Made by a program: the position numbers and the translations under genes. From Topomyia yanbarensis (taxonomy: Eukaryota > Arthropoda > Insecta > Diptera > Culicidae): DNA of 64,000 nucleotides. Where the stretch lies: contig NC_080672.1 in assembly GCF_030247195.1 (NCBI RefSeq), positions 398,739,037-398,803,036 of the forward strand, read 5' to 3'. The notes below the pieces were generated by a model that was not told the origin of the DNA, did not search any database, and saw only the letters and a program-made list of their open reading frames with translations. Numbering within the stretch: position 1 is the stretch's first letter; each line of letters begins with the position of its first letter. Positions 10,902-22,838 of this stretch are shown here, piece by piece.

Positions 10902-10965
10902 GCCGGGATTAGGTTGACGATGTTCAGAGTGATTGCATAACCTTTCTATAGGAGAAAGGCAAAAA
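10902..10965 (+). repeat. Tandem repeat unit boundary, right copy
   Basis: Near-identical repeat of 7455-7525, beginning CCGGGATTAGGTTGACGATG and ending with AGGAGAAAGGCAAAAA. It marks the start of the next unit of the interrupted repeat. Confidence 0.7.
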
Positions 10966-10990
10966 CTATATGTATTGCATGGTGTTTATT

Positions 10991-11165
10991 GGTTTGTTCC
11001 AGTACCAGGAGAAACGGGAAGTACTCTTGAGCAAACAGGGAAAAAATCGTTCCCGTATTATCTTCTTCCCTTTTTTCTTCTTCTGGTGGCAAACCGGAGT
11101 GAAGAGGAGCAAGAATTTTTTACTCCGGAGCAACAGGGAGTAACTTCCATGTACTGGAACAAACC
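10991..11165. mobile_element. Short MITE, about 175 bp
   Basis: The left end GGTTTGTTCCAGTAC at 10991 is inverted at 11151-11165 (GTACTGGAACAAACC). Weaker pairing continues inward (GGGAAGTACTC.. against ..AGTAACTTCC). No coding capacity and no clear target duplication were seen. Confidence 0.6.
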
Positions 11166-11174
11166 TTATGTCAA

Positions 11175-14100
11175 ATGATGAAAATAACCATCCGGGAAAA
11201 CCGGGAATATATGCATTCATTTTTTTCTGACAGGGCATCATTTGTCGTGAAATTCGATATGTCAAATACTTCCGATCGTGTCAAATCAAGACTGTCAACA
11301 TATATCTTTATTTTAAATTTAAATTTTATTTTCACGTTTCCTGACTTGGAAAAAAACAGTTTTGTAACCACAAAAATCAGCTTTATTGATGTATGTAATA
11401 AAAAAAGATTTTTTTTCTCATTTAATGACCCAATTATCCTAGTAAGCGGAACGGATTGTGATATTTACGAACAAACAAAAAATCATACCACTGTTTACGT
11501 TATAAATTTTTAATAAATACATGTTCGAATACTGCTCGACTATTGCATGAAGAATCATGATCTTCTCTCATCGCTACTGGACAAACCATTCAATCATACC
11601 GTTTCTCTTCAAAGTACTCGTTCGAATTTCTTAATTTTTCATTTCTCATTAGTTGTCACACTTGTTTGCCAATCTGTTACGCAGTTATATACTGTGCATC
11701 CGTTCTGTTCCAAATAATCGGTCCGTGATAATTTATTGTGGCATTCGTCTTACTTAAGTTTTAATGTGTGCGATTACAGCTGGACCCGGAAATGTTATTT
11801 TCATGTTTTTTATTCATATACATATCTATATTCAAGGAGTGTATGATTCACTTTTTAATATCGTTTCACTTTGTTTCAGGGTTCTCTCCGATCGATCAGC
11901 TTACATGGTGTTGGGTGAAAAATTGGATAAAAGTGCCTGTTTCTGTTCGTTCTAGTATTTGTAATTAATTAATGTACCCTAGGGTAATAAAATCTCCAGA
12001 GAACTAATAAATGATTGTTAATATATCCTGATTTAAATTGTTCCTTTTCGACGAGGCTGTTCCAAATAACGCGTGTGTAATAAAAATAATGGATTGGAAA
12101 AAAATTTGGTCGCTTCAGCTATAGCACTGCAAACAGATGTCCTTCTTGATGGTTTGAAAAAAAGCATATTTGGTGGTTGGTGGGTTACTGAATTTTATTC
12201 TATAACCTTATTTCTGCGTGAGAAAGTATTGCAAAATATTTTAATTTATTTCTTCGTTTTAAAACAACAACATATTCAAAACCCACTTGACTAAAATGAA
12301 TATAAGATAGCCTTAGTAGATTTAATATATAATATCAAACCCGGAAAAAGGCGAATGACGTTAATATTTAAACCTAGAGAGGATTTAATTTAAAAAAATG
12401 TTACTGATTTTCTTTTAGTTTGAAATTTAGAAAAAAGGAGTTTGGGTTTACAAACAAGACGAGAAGGCATATGAAAAATTGTAAATCTATCTCCACATTA
12501 GAATTCTCCATTGTGTAAAAACTAACGGTCTATTCAAAATTAAGATTTAGATTAGATTGTAATTATTTCTTCGATTATTTTTTCCATGCATTCGGACTAA
12601 TGTAAATAGTCTAGACAAATTGTATTGAATGTTGGAAAATATAAATTCTAATAGGTATTCATTTAAATGTTTACACAAGTATTTTATAGTTCTTTGTTTG
12701 AACAAGGAAGTCTATTCTCTGTGGCTGTTGTAACAGCATTTACAAGGCTATCAAAACGTAATAAAAATGCTCTGCAGTAATTGCGAAGTATCGGGATGCG
12801 CATATAATTGTATTATACCACCCGTTGAACGCCATCGCTGAAGGCGATTGATCTTTGTGTTTCTCAAATTCATCATTTTTATGAGTGTTTTCATAACTCT
12901 GAGTGCAGAATGATTGAAAATTAAATAACCTGTCCATCAAAGTATGCTACAGCACACAGATAAAATGAAATACAAAATCGTTCAAGTACTAGAGCCGCCA
13001 TTCTAGTACATTCGAAAGCTGTTTACGGTGACGAAGTCGATAGACAAATCGAAACAAAATGACTTCTTGCGAAGCAGTGTTTATAAACTCGGTCCTCTGT
13101 AAAACACATTTTATAAACAACTCCCGAGATGGACATCTATTCGCCGTGGATTAATGTAGGTTTGAAAATCATTTAACAGAAAATCTTTTACTATGTTCCT
13201 TCGGGAAACGTTCCCCTAGCGATCCAATATTTCTGGAACTTCAAAAAGAAAAAAAACCTAAATTGTCTTAATAACCAATTATAAACTTGGGCACAAATCA
13301 ATACTTTGAATATTTTCCACCCAGTTTTTCAACTTTTCTTCAAAGTTTCACCTCCCTCTTCAATTACCGATACACAAAACGTGATTATACATCAAAAACA
13401 GATTTTGCCCTCGTAATGATGGATTTTGTAGCCATTGGCTTTTGATTACACGTTTTTCTTCTTGCTTGCTCTGGTTTACATCACATCACGAGGTGCGAGG
13501 GAAATTGTTGTTGTATACGAAATACACGCAGATTGATTTTTTATTACACACTAGACCAACGTCAGGCTACATGGTATGAGGAAGATGAGGAAAAAATTGC
13601 GCCCACAACAGGCAATCCTTGTCGCGTGAAGAGGGAAAAGGGTCATTTGAATTTAACGTAAAAATACCTTTTGGCTATTCTACAAGTACCCGACACCTAT
13701 CTACAAGAAGTCAACGGAACGGTTTGGGTTTTTTTTTCATCCGCACCGAGGTGTGATTGCTTTCCTCGTTTGATTTTGATTTGCTTTTCTTTTGTTTGTG
13801 TTTTTAATGCTGTTATATTTAGTCAGTTTCATTGATCTGCTCTATTCGTATGTGTAAAAAATCTACAAACTTTCTGAAATGGATCAATTATCTCAAGGCA
13901 GGACTGGACTAGGAAATGTTTTCATTGTAGTTCGTTACATAGTTGTTTCTGTTTTAATTTTAGCCACTGTTTACTTTAAATATGTTTTTTTGTTTATATA
14001 TAAATATTTGCCTTTCTACAAACGGAGGGAGCTGATCTACTCACAATTTTAATATTTTGGTTTTGTTACGCCTAATTAAATCAATATGATATTAACGATT

Positions 14101-14690
14101 GATTCGAATGGTGGTGTATCTCAGGAAATTTTATAAAATATGTTTGGCTTGCACAAAGGTTTGGTTATTTTTTGTAAACTCGACAGTCGAGGGCAATCTC
14201 CTTCGAGATAATAAATATTTTCATGCATATTTCAGCCAGTTTATTTCTTACCAAACTATCGTGTGTGCAATGTACCATTATTTTATTACTTTAAGCATTT
14301 CTGTTTCCCCAATCATCTACTCTCAACCCAAATAAGAAAGTGGATTGAACCTATACACATTTTCCAAGATACCGGAAAAGATAAGCACAGGGTGTTGTTG
14401 AACATCCTAGCACAGATGAATGATATTGCTCGGCAAGAGTTTTTTTCACAGAATGATCTGTGTGCCACTTCGTGAAGTCGAGATCGAGGGTGGTGTCACC
14501 AATGGGAAATTAAATAGCGAAGAACCCTTAATTTTTAAGTAAGTGAAGATGCTAGACAACAAGCGATTGTATTTGGCATCGATCGCAGTAGACGGGACTA
14601 AATCCTATCTTCATTCAAATTCGTATCCACCGGACTGACCTGCGCCGGGTATACTTTTGTCAAACTAGTAAGAGTCAAGATAACTTAGCA
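11175..14690. other. Unassigned AT-rich intergenic DNA
   Basis: About 3.5 kb with no gene, RNA gene or bounded mobile element that can be supported. Only short chance ORFs are present. A block near 12650-12760 (AAATGTTTACACAAG .. TCTATTCTCTGTGGC) resembles one at 52810-52900, suggesting an old shared repeat. Confidence 0.6.
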
Positions 14691-14697
14691 CATTTAA

Positions 14698-15403
14698 GGG
14701 GTAACACCACCGCAAAATTTAAAAAAAACGAATTTTTTTATTGGTCTAAAATGTGCTTTACTTTAAGGTCTTGAAAATGATATACCAAAAAACCACAGGC
14801 GATGATAATTTCTAAATGTTCAAATTTTCAATTCTGCCGCCTCTTATGTATATACCGAGTGTGCAGAAAACTTTAACCGCGTTTTTCCCGAACCCAAATT
14901 TTTTGAGCTGACCGGAAACGTAACTCGAACAAATAATTTTTGATCGCTTTAAAATTTTTACAGTATATTCAGAATTGATTTCCCCAGAGACGTACGTAGC
15001 AGTAAATTCTTTTATTGTTTAATTTTTAATCAACAATTTTGTGGCGATTTTTATGACATTTTCCGCGTTTGTTTTTTACTTAAAAGAGCGCCATTTCGCA
15101 AAAAAACAAAATATCGAAAAAATTTACCGTGCGTCGCTTGCTATTATTATAAGGAATCAAACTCTAGGTCAAAAATTAACGGAGAGAGGTTTCAGGCCGT
15201 GGACCCTTTCCAAAAACGCGTCTACGGGAAAAGGCTGCACAGCCGCCGTCTTGTGACAGAATAACTTGAAAAAAATATTTTTCGTGCTTCACAACTAGTA
15301 TTAAAAATCCCATTCGACAAGATCCCAATTCACCTCTTTATTGCGTCTAGAAAAAAATCCTGGAACATGCCTATTTTTCCGTGTTCTACAGTAGTGCAAC
15401 CCC
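14698..15403. mobile_element. 706-bp non-autonomous element with TTAA-type target duplication
   Basis: Left end GGGGTAACACCACCG and right end complement GGGGTTGCACTACTG form imperfect TIRs. They are flanked by TTTAA at 14693-14697 and 15404-15408, which contains the TTAA target of piggyBac-type transposons. There is no ORF resembling a transposase. The superfamily is inferred from the target site alone. Confidence 0.65.
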
Positions 15404-15467
15404 TTTAACGTCTTAATTTACATTCTTTAATAACATACTTTATGCCAGATTCTGAACCCGTGCACAA

Positions 15468-16440
15468 ATGGCCTCTCTAAACAAGGACCCACCTGATAAA
15501 ATACGGATGAAATCAAAAACTCAGATTCCACGTTCGAAGTCTTATCTATTAAACTCGGTTCGTCCGTTTGTATTTTTTTCCGACTTAGAGATGAGTATAC
15601 CAAAAATTTCGAAAGAATTGAAGGTACGCTATTTTGTCATGATTGATAATTCAAAAGTCTAGCCCGATAAGCTCAGGGTTGTGCTATCCAGTCTAGCAAA
15701 CAAATTTTATTGCTGAAGACAAGAGTCTTAGGAAGGTGTACCGTGTCTACGTATTCGCTCACAAAGCTGAAACCGATGGTGTAGCCATCGACTCGAGTTT
15801 TACATACGTGGATCTGCTGGAGCACGGGGTTAGCTGTTTCAAAGACCTCCTGCTCTTGTTAGTTAATACTTTGGATTGCAAGTGATTGCGTTCAGGATCG
15901 ATTGATGTGGCTTGCGGATTATAAAATACAGTTATCTCTTTGTGCCATTTATTTAATTGTTCTCGGTTACTAAGTTCTCCCAACTCTACAAACTAGCCCA
16001 CTATTGAATCAATAGTTCTCTCTTCATAAGGAAAAAAACACGTCAGTGTAATGCCGAGTCAGTAGTAAGCGCGGAATGAATCATAAAGATGATTCTTGGA
16101 GTGGGAATGCTGAAAAGTGTCACTACTGTGGGGAGAGTTTTTATGAGCTCTCGCTATGTCCTATGTACAAATAACGTGAGAAGAAACTGAAGCGTCCATA
16201 ACAAACTCCTATGTTTTCTAGAATCAGGGTCAGGAAGAGTGTGACTCTGACGATCGCTGAGAGGGGGCATCTTTTACTGTTCCTAAAAGCTATAGGAAGA
16301 GTAAGAATATTTCCTTACTTGGACTCCCTGTAAAGGCGAAAAGGTTTCCCTTAGGGGGTTAGCAAATATAACAGATCGAGGAAGCGATGCCAAACAATTG
16401 AAGCAAATTACTGCTGGCTTTGAAAATGTGAGGCAAAACA
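15468..16440 (+). pseudogene. Decayed I-clade LINE ORF1 relic
   Basis: Short stretches match the ORF1 of the complete LINE at 22831-24168: LLEHGVSCFKD encoded near 15810-15848 corresponds to LLEHGVGCFKD there, and CHYCGESFYELSLCPMYK near 16117-16170 corresponds to its third zinc knuckle. Many stops and frame changes intervene. The TIR element at 16448-18044 is inserted immediately after it. Confidence 0.6.
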
Positions 16441-16447
16441 AGGAGTA

Positions 16448-18044
16448 GGGGAATTATGGGATAAACCGACACTGTGGGTAAAACCGACACCCCACAACAT
16501 TTCCTAGAAATCAAATTTTTATTCATTTCATAATGATACATTATTATTAGTACGTTTGTTTAGAGCATTTGAAGAAAAATTGGATTTAAGTTAGTACGCC
16601 GAATGTCATAAAAATAAACAAAACATACGACAGCAGCGTTCATACTCGTCTGGATGTTAAATTTCGTTGGTAGATTTTAAGGTTTTAACCGAACAAAAGT
16701 TTTTCAAATCACCACATTTTTCAGTACCTATTATTATCTGTCTGTCCTATGATCAACTAGGTGAACTATTGAAGACGAGTCTGAGAAATTCAATATTTTT
16801 AATCGCTTTTATAAAAAAATGTGCGCTGTTGGGGTAAAACCGACACCCTGTGGTTAGGGTAAAACCGACACGCTGTTAAGATGGTTGTGTATACTTGCGA
16901 TTCATTTCAAAATACTGGGGATCTTTGTGACACTTCAATTAGCCTATTAGAACACTATAGTATTAGCAGAAGTACACAGAAATACTTTTATTGTGTTTAT
17001 ATTTTGTAAGTCCCTTTAAAAATCAAAAATTGGAATTTTTGCTTATCTGATTCTATCGAAGCTTTTGCTATTTCTGCAAAAAGCTCATCAAACCGAATTT
17101 CTAGTGCTATCTTGGTTTGTCATAGACGAAATTTATCACAATGAGAAAATGAGCTTATGTATACCCCAAAAGATCGTTGATGATCAGAGTCTGGAAAATC
17201 AAATCTAAAACAGATAGTTTTACTAAGAAGTGTGTGTGTGTCACTTATAAGTGAATGAATCCAATTAGCAGAACGTAGAACGCTTGCAAATCTTCTTTTA
17301 CGAAATAAAATGACACTGGTGGTTGCAATGATGTGCGCAAGGATTATTTGGAAATACTCATATCAATAAATAATCCTATAGCATAAAATACTCTTATTTA
17401 TAGTACTACGCTTTCGAACTTTCTTCCCCTCACTACACGATGAAGCAATAAAAAGCATATATTTGCATCATACATACTCACACTTTATTAATCACGCATA
17501 TATCTCATTTTTAATAAAGATAAAAAAATTAATAAAGTGGAGAGAAAATAAATTAAAGGGGGTGTCGATCTTACCCCTATGGGGTGTCGGTTTTACCCGC
17601 AGTGCCTACAAAAAGTCACTTTGTTTTCCAAGTTTTACAACCAATAATTCTCGACAAACATATGATTACGGCCTAAAAGCCAACTGTCATAATCCACTTT
17701 GAATGGAAATTCCGGACAAACCGTTACATGCCAATCACAGATGTTGGTAGTACACGAAAGAGAAAAGTTTTCTCTTTCATAAACTGTTGTGAACTGTGTT
17801 CAGCTAGTAACGGTTTGTCCGGAATTTCCATTAAAAGTGAATTTTGACAGTTGGCTTTTAGGCCGTAATCATATGTTTGTCGAGAATTTTTAATGAAATT
17901 AATTTTTTGAAGCGCTGAAAAAATTAAGTCTTGTTAAAAATTTTCTGAAGAAGAATTCTGCATACAAACTATAATTTTATTGGTTTTGTGGCAACTTAGA
18001 AAAATTGTTAATCTTAAGGTGTCAGTTTTAACCATAATTCCCCT
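16448..18044. mobile_element. 1.6-kb non-autonomous TIR element with TA duplication (GACACC family, member 2)
   Basis: The ends GGGGAATTATGGGATAAACC (16448) and its inverted counterpart GGGGAATTATGGTTAAAACT (ending 18044) are flanked by TA at 16446-16447 and 18045-18046. GGTAAAACCGACACC-type words are repeated at 16455-16495 and 16833-16875, and inverted at 17557-17602 and 18018-18034. A separate hairpin MITE (17646-17888) sits inside. No transposase coding was found. Confidence 0.78.
17646..17888. mobile_element. Hairpin MITE nested in the 1.6-kb TIR element
   Basis: Two arms of about 85 bp are nearly perfect inverted copies, with matching words AATTCTCGACAAACATATGA, GCCTAAAAGCCAACTGTCA and GGAAATTCCGGACAAACCGT on both arms, around a spacer of about 75 bp. 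It is non-coding. The target duplication is not clear. Confidence 0.75.
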
Positions 18045-18321
18045 ACTAGGCGCTGCCTGGGGTACTGAAAAACCAAGTGTCAATTTAGCTAGAAATTCAA
18101 CCTAATGCTGTACTAATGGAATTCTCTTATATTGTGGACAAGATATGTACATCTACATTTACTTCATATTTATATCTACGATCACATTTCTGGTCTCCTA
18201 AAAGTGTTTTGATAACTTTCCTCCCATATAATGAGTACATTTTCAATGCAATTGACTACGAATTGGCCTTCCTTGTAACGATCATATACTTTTTTTTTTT
18301 ATTCATTTCGTTTATTTGATA

Positions 18322-18349
18322 GGCACAAATGCGTTAGCTTGGCGGTGCC
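18322..18349 (-). promoter_or_regulatory. 3'-terminal hairpin of the complete LINE
   Basis: In element sense GGCAC pairs with GTGCC around a loop containing AAGCTAACGCATTT, followed by TATCAAATAAACG and the A-tail. The position next to the poly(A) suggests the RT recognition site (inference). Confidence 0.6.
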
Positions 18350-18369
18350 AAATGCTTATGTTTTTACAT

Positions 18370-18740
18370 TTTGGATATCTTAAAACTAGGAGGTTACAAT
18401 GTTGAAATATTTTTTTTACAAAGGAAAAAAAAAGTTTACAGCTATCTTAAGACTAGAAATAAGATTCAATATACAAGAGAGGGCCAAAAGATTTTTTTAT
18501 TAAAAAATTTAAAACAAGGGATTCACTTTGATATACAAGAGAGGGAGTAATAGTATTTTACGAAATATTTTACGGTTATCTTAAGACTAACAATATAGTT
18601 TAGTACACAAAAGGGGGAACAAATATTTATGAGAAGTTTCACAGAAATTTTAAAACTAGGGATTCAATTCTATTTACAAAATGGAGGACAAGAGTTTCAA
18701 TAAAGAGTAAAAATTATAGCTATCTTAAAACTAGGAATAC
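18370..18740 (-). repeat. About 68-bp tandem repeat, six units, in the LINE 3' UTR
   Basis: The plus-strand word ATCTTAAAACTAGG and close variants recur at about 18375, 18442, 18507, 18576, 18645 and 18720, each followed by an ATTCAATATACAAGAGAGGG-like stretch. Spacing is 65 to 75 bp. The related LINE copy at 42494-46089 lacks this repeat. Confidence 0.7.
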
Positions 18741-19151
18741 AGAATACTAATTTGAATTTTTTAACTAAAACTTATGCTTGGTCAAGATATTCAGAGGGTG
18801 GCTTATTTCCGCATCAGTGTAGCAGCAGTTGTATCAAGGACAGGGGAGAGACAGGGAAAGAAGAGCAAAACTTGCAATTTTCGCATCGAAGGGGGGGGGG
18901 GGGGAGGGGGATCAGCGAAATAAATTTGCGCCTCAGTCTAGTAAGTCGTCGAGTACCGGATTGGCGGATGGTATTCTTCGGACCCGCGGGGAATCCTTCA
19001 AAAGTCATCGGACCTCGAGTCGCTCTCGCTTCAGTTTCCTTCTATGCAGGCGTAGTGGTAAGAGCGACGGCGGTTACATAGTGGCACTCTGGAGCTGATC
19101 GGTTCCACAAGGCAGGAGGAAACTCTAAAAACGAGAAATAAAAGAGAGGGG

Positions 19152-22100
19152 CTAAATTGGGATATTTATCGTTTTTATGAAGGTATAAATAAGGGACATA
19201 TAGGGGAAATCACGAGTTGCCAGCATATCTCGGACTGGTACATTGGGTGGTCTACCTCGGGCCCGAAGGGATTCCTTTAACTGAGACCTGGCGTCACAAT
19301 ACCCGGCGCATACACAGACAACGTGTTCGATGTCGTGATAGCCCTCGTCACAAGCGCACAGACTACTCTCCGCAAGCCCAATACGCCGCAAATGCGCATC
19401 CATGGTGTAGTGATTGGACATAAGTCGGGACATTACGCGAATAAAATCCCGACCCACATCCATCCCCCCGAACCAAGGCTTCGTTGATACCTTTGGGATA
19501 ATCGAATGTGTCCATTGTCCAAGTTCCCCATTGCTCCACGAGGTTTGCCAACTGTTGAGCGTCCTCTGACGACAAATACTAAAAAATTCGTTGAAGCAGA
19601 TTGGTCTTTCGTATATGTCACCATTTAATGCGCCCGCCTTTGCTAATGAGTCGGCCTTTTCATTGCCCGGAATAGAACAATGAGAGGGGACCCAAACAAA
19701 GGTAATCTGATAAGATTTTTCAGATAACGTACACAAGGACTCCTGTATCATCCCCAGAAAATACGGGAGTTGCTTTTTAGGCTTCACCGCACGAAGAGCC
19801 TCGATAGAGCTGAGGCTGTCCGAAACGATGAAGTAGTGATCTGTGGGCAGAGTGTCGATGATCCCAAGGGTGTACTGAATTGCAGCTAACTCTGCGACGT
19901 AAACTGAAGCGGGATCATTGAGCTTGAATGAAACGGTGATAGTATTGTTGAAGATACCGAAGCCAGTAGACCCATCGAGATTTGATCCGTCAGTGTAAAA
20001 CATTTTGTCGCAGTCGACTTCTCGGAATTTATTATAAAATATATTGGGGATCACCTGCGGGCGTATATGGTCCGGGATTCCACGAATCTCTTCCTTCATG
20101 GATGTGTCGAAGAATACAGTAGAATCAGAAGTATCTAGGAAACGGACACGGTTGAGATTGTACGAAGAAGGATTGATGCTCTGTGCCATGTAGTCGAAGT
20201 ACAAGGACATAAAACGGGTTTGAGAATTAAGCTCGACGAGCCTCTCGAAATTTTGAATTACCAACGGGTTCAGAATGTCGCATCGGATGAGCAATCGATA
20301 TGAGAGTTCCCAAAATCGATTTTTTAGCGGAAGAACGCCCGCCAGCACTTCGAGACTCATCGTATGGGTCGAGTGCATGCAACCCAAGGCAATGCGCAAG
20401 CAACGATACTGGATTCTCTCCAGTTTGATGAAGTGTATGTTCGCAGCGGAGCGGAAACAGAAACACCCGTACTCCATCACCGACAATATCGTTGTTTGGT
20501 ACAACCTGATCAGGTCTCCTGGGTGAGCACCCCACCATGTTCCAGTTATTGTTCGGAGAAAATTGATCCTTTGTTGGCATTTCTGTTTCAGATACCTAAT
20601 GTGACATCCCCAGGTACCTTTAGAGTCGAACCAGACCCCGAGATATTTAAATGTGAAAACCTGGTTGATCGTTGCACCCATTAATAAAAGCTGGAGTTGC
20701 GCCGGCTCACGCTTCCTAGAAAAAACAACCAACTCAGTTTTCTCCGTGGAGAACTCAATACCCAGCTGAAGAGCCCAAGCAGACAAATTGTCCAAGGTAT
20801 TTTGTAATGGTCCTTGCAAGTCGGCAGCTTTGGGCCCTGTAACAGAGACCACCCCGTCGTCTGCAAGTTGCCTTAGCGTGCATGAATTGGCAAGACAATC
20901 GTCAATGTCATTCACGTAAAAATTGTAGAGCACGGGACTTAGACATGAGCCCTGGGGAAGACCCATGTAGCTAAATCGCGATGTTGTTAAATCGCCATGC
21001 GAAAAGTGCATGTGCTTTTCAGACAACAGGTTTAGCAAAAAGTTATTTAAAATTGGCGAAAGACCATGCTGGTGCAGCTTCTCTGACAGAATGTTGATAG
21101 AAACTGAGTCAAAAGCCCCCTTAATATCCAAGAAGACTGATGCCATCTGCTCTTTGTTAGCATAGGCCATTTGGATTTCTGTAGAAAGCAACGCAAGGCA
21201 ATCGTTCGTCCCTTTGCCTTTGCGGAAGCCAAATTGTGTATCTGACAGTAAGCCATTTGCTTCAACCCAATTGTCGAGGCGAAACAAGATCATTTTCTCG
21301 AACAACTTCCGAATACAGGACAGCATTGCAATCGGCCGATACGAGTTGTGGTCGGAGGCTGGTTTTCCTGGTTTTTGGATGGCGATGACCTTCACTTGCC
21401 TCCATTCATAAGGGACAATGTTACCCTCAAGAAACTTGTTAAATAAATTCAACAAGCGCCTTTTTGCAGTATCAGGCAGATTCTTCAGCAAGTTGAATTT
21501 GATTCTGTCTAACCCTGGGGCGTTATTGTTGCATGACAAGAGAGCAAGTGAGAACTCCACCATCGAAAACGGTGTTTCGTTCGCGGTATCGTGAGGAGAC
21601 GCGGCGCGGCACGTTTTCTGTACCGGGACAGAGTCCGGACAGATCTTCTTGGCGAAAGCGAATATCCAACGGTTTGAATATTCCACGTTCTCGTTGGTAC
21701 TATTACGGTTACGCATACGTCGAGCCGTACCCCAAAGAGTGCTCATCGCTGTTTCTCTCGTTAACCCGTCGACGAACCGGCGCCAATAACTGCGTTTTTT
21801 GGCTTTCATTAGACTCTTCATTCGCCTTTCTAACGACGCGTACTGTTGATAGCTAGCGGGTAACCCGTCTTCCCGGACGGCCTTATATGCAGTGGACTTT
21901 TCCGCGTACAGCTCTGAGCACTCTTTATCCCACCACAGGGTGGGAGACCGTCCATGGGTATTCGCGCTGGGTATTGGTTTAGTCTGAGCTTGATTCGCAC
22001 TGTCGAGAATCAAGCCAGCCAAAAACCTGTACTCTTCCTCCGGAGGAAGTGCTTGAGTGGATTCGATTTTAACGGATATCGCGGTCGCGTAACTCTTTCA

Positions 22101-22838
22101 ATCAATGTTCCGTGTGAGGTCATATGAGACATTGATTGTTTCCGATGGTCTTGAACCGTTAGCAATTGAAATCACGATAGGCAAATGATCGCTACCGTGG
22201 GGATCAGGGATCACCTTCCACATGCAATCTAACTGTAGCGATGTCGAGCAAAGCGATAAATCCAACGCGCTTGCGCGTGCTGGTGGTGTAGGAATCCGCT
22301 TCATTTCTCCCGTGTTTAAGATGGTCATGTTGAAATTGTCGCAAAGATCTTAGATTAATGTTGATCTATTATCATCATGAAGACAGCCCCATACCGTACC
22401 GTGCGAGTTAAAGTCTCCCAGAACTAGACGCGGTGCCGGTAAGGATTCCGTGATATTACAAAGCGTTCGGTGCCCTACCGTGGCTCTAGGTGGAATGTAG
22501 ATGGAAGCAATGCAAAGGTCTTTACCTTTGATTAAAACTTGACAAGCGACAATTTCAACGCCTGGTGTCGAAGGGAGGTTAATTCGGTTGAAAGAATAGC
22601 ACTTTTTGATCCCCAAAAGTACTCTTCCATAGGGGTTTTCTCGATCCAGACGAATTATATTAAAGTCGTGGAAGTTGAGATTTATATCGGAAGTTAACCA
22701 AGTTTCACATAATGCGAAAGCATCACATTTTAAACTATTTAGTAAAAATTTAAAGGAATCGATTTTCGGGAGGATACTTCTGCTGTTCCACTGTACAACA
22801 GTGATCGAAGCGGTCACCTCGTTCGATGACTTAGCCAT
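19152..22838 (-). pseudogene. LINE ORF2: AP endonuclease, reverse transcriptase, RNase H (two in-frame stops)
   Basis: ORF2 would nick target DNA and reverse-transcribe element RNA. From the ATG at 22838 (MAKSSNEVT) one frame runs about 1229 codons to 19152, interrupted only by stops at about codon 162 (22350-22352) and codon 246 (TGA at 22098-22100, where the copy at 45.9 kb has TGG). Endonuclease motifs: VVQWNSRSI at the start, GDFNSHG near 140, SDHLP near 215. The RT palm has LADD near 662 instead of the common YADD/FADD. RNase H has YTDGSN near 948 and VPSHCS..NEKADSLAKAG near 1055-1070. A Cys/His cluster (CACDEGYHDIEH) lies near 1160. The start overlaps the ORF1 stop as ATGGCTAA. Confidence 0.88.

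Noticed and set aside
18891..18910. G-run as a distinct element
   Set aside because: It is a homopolymer within the LINE 3' UTR and can be replication or assembly noise.
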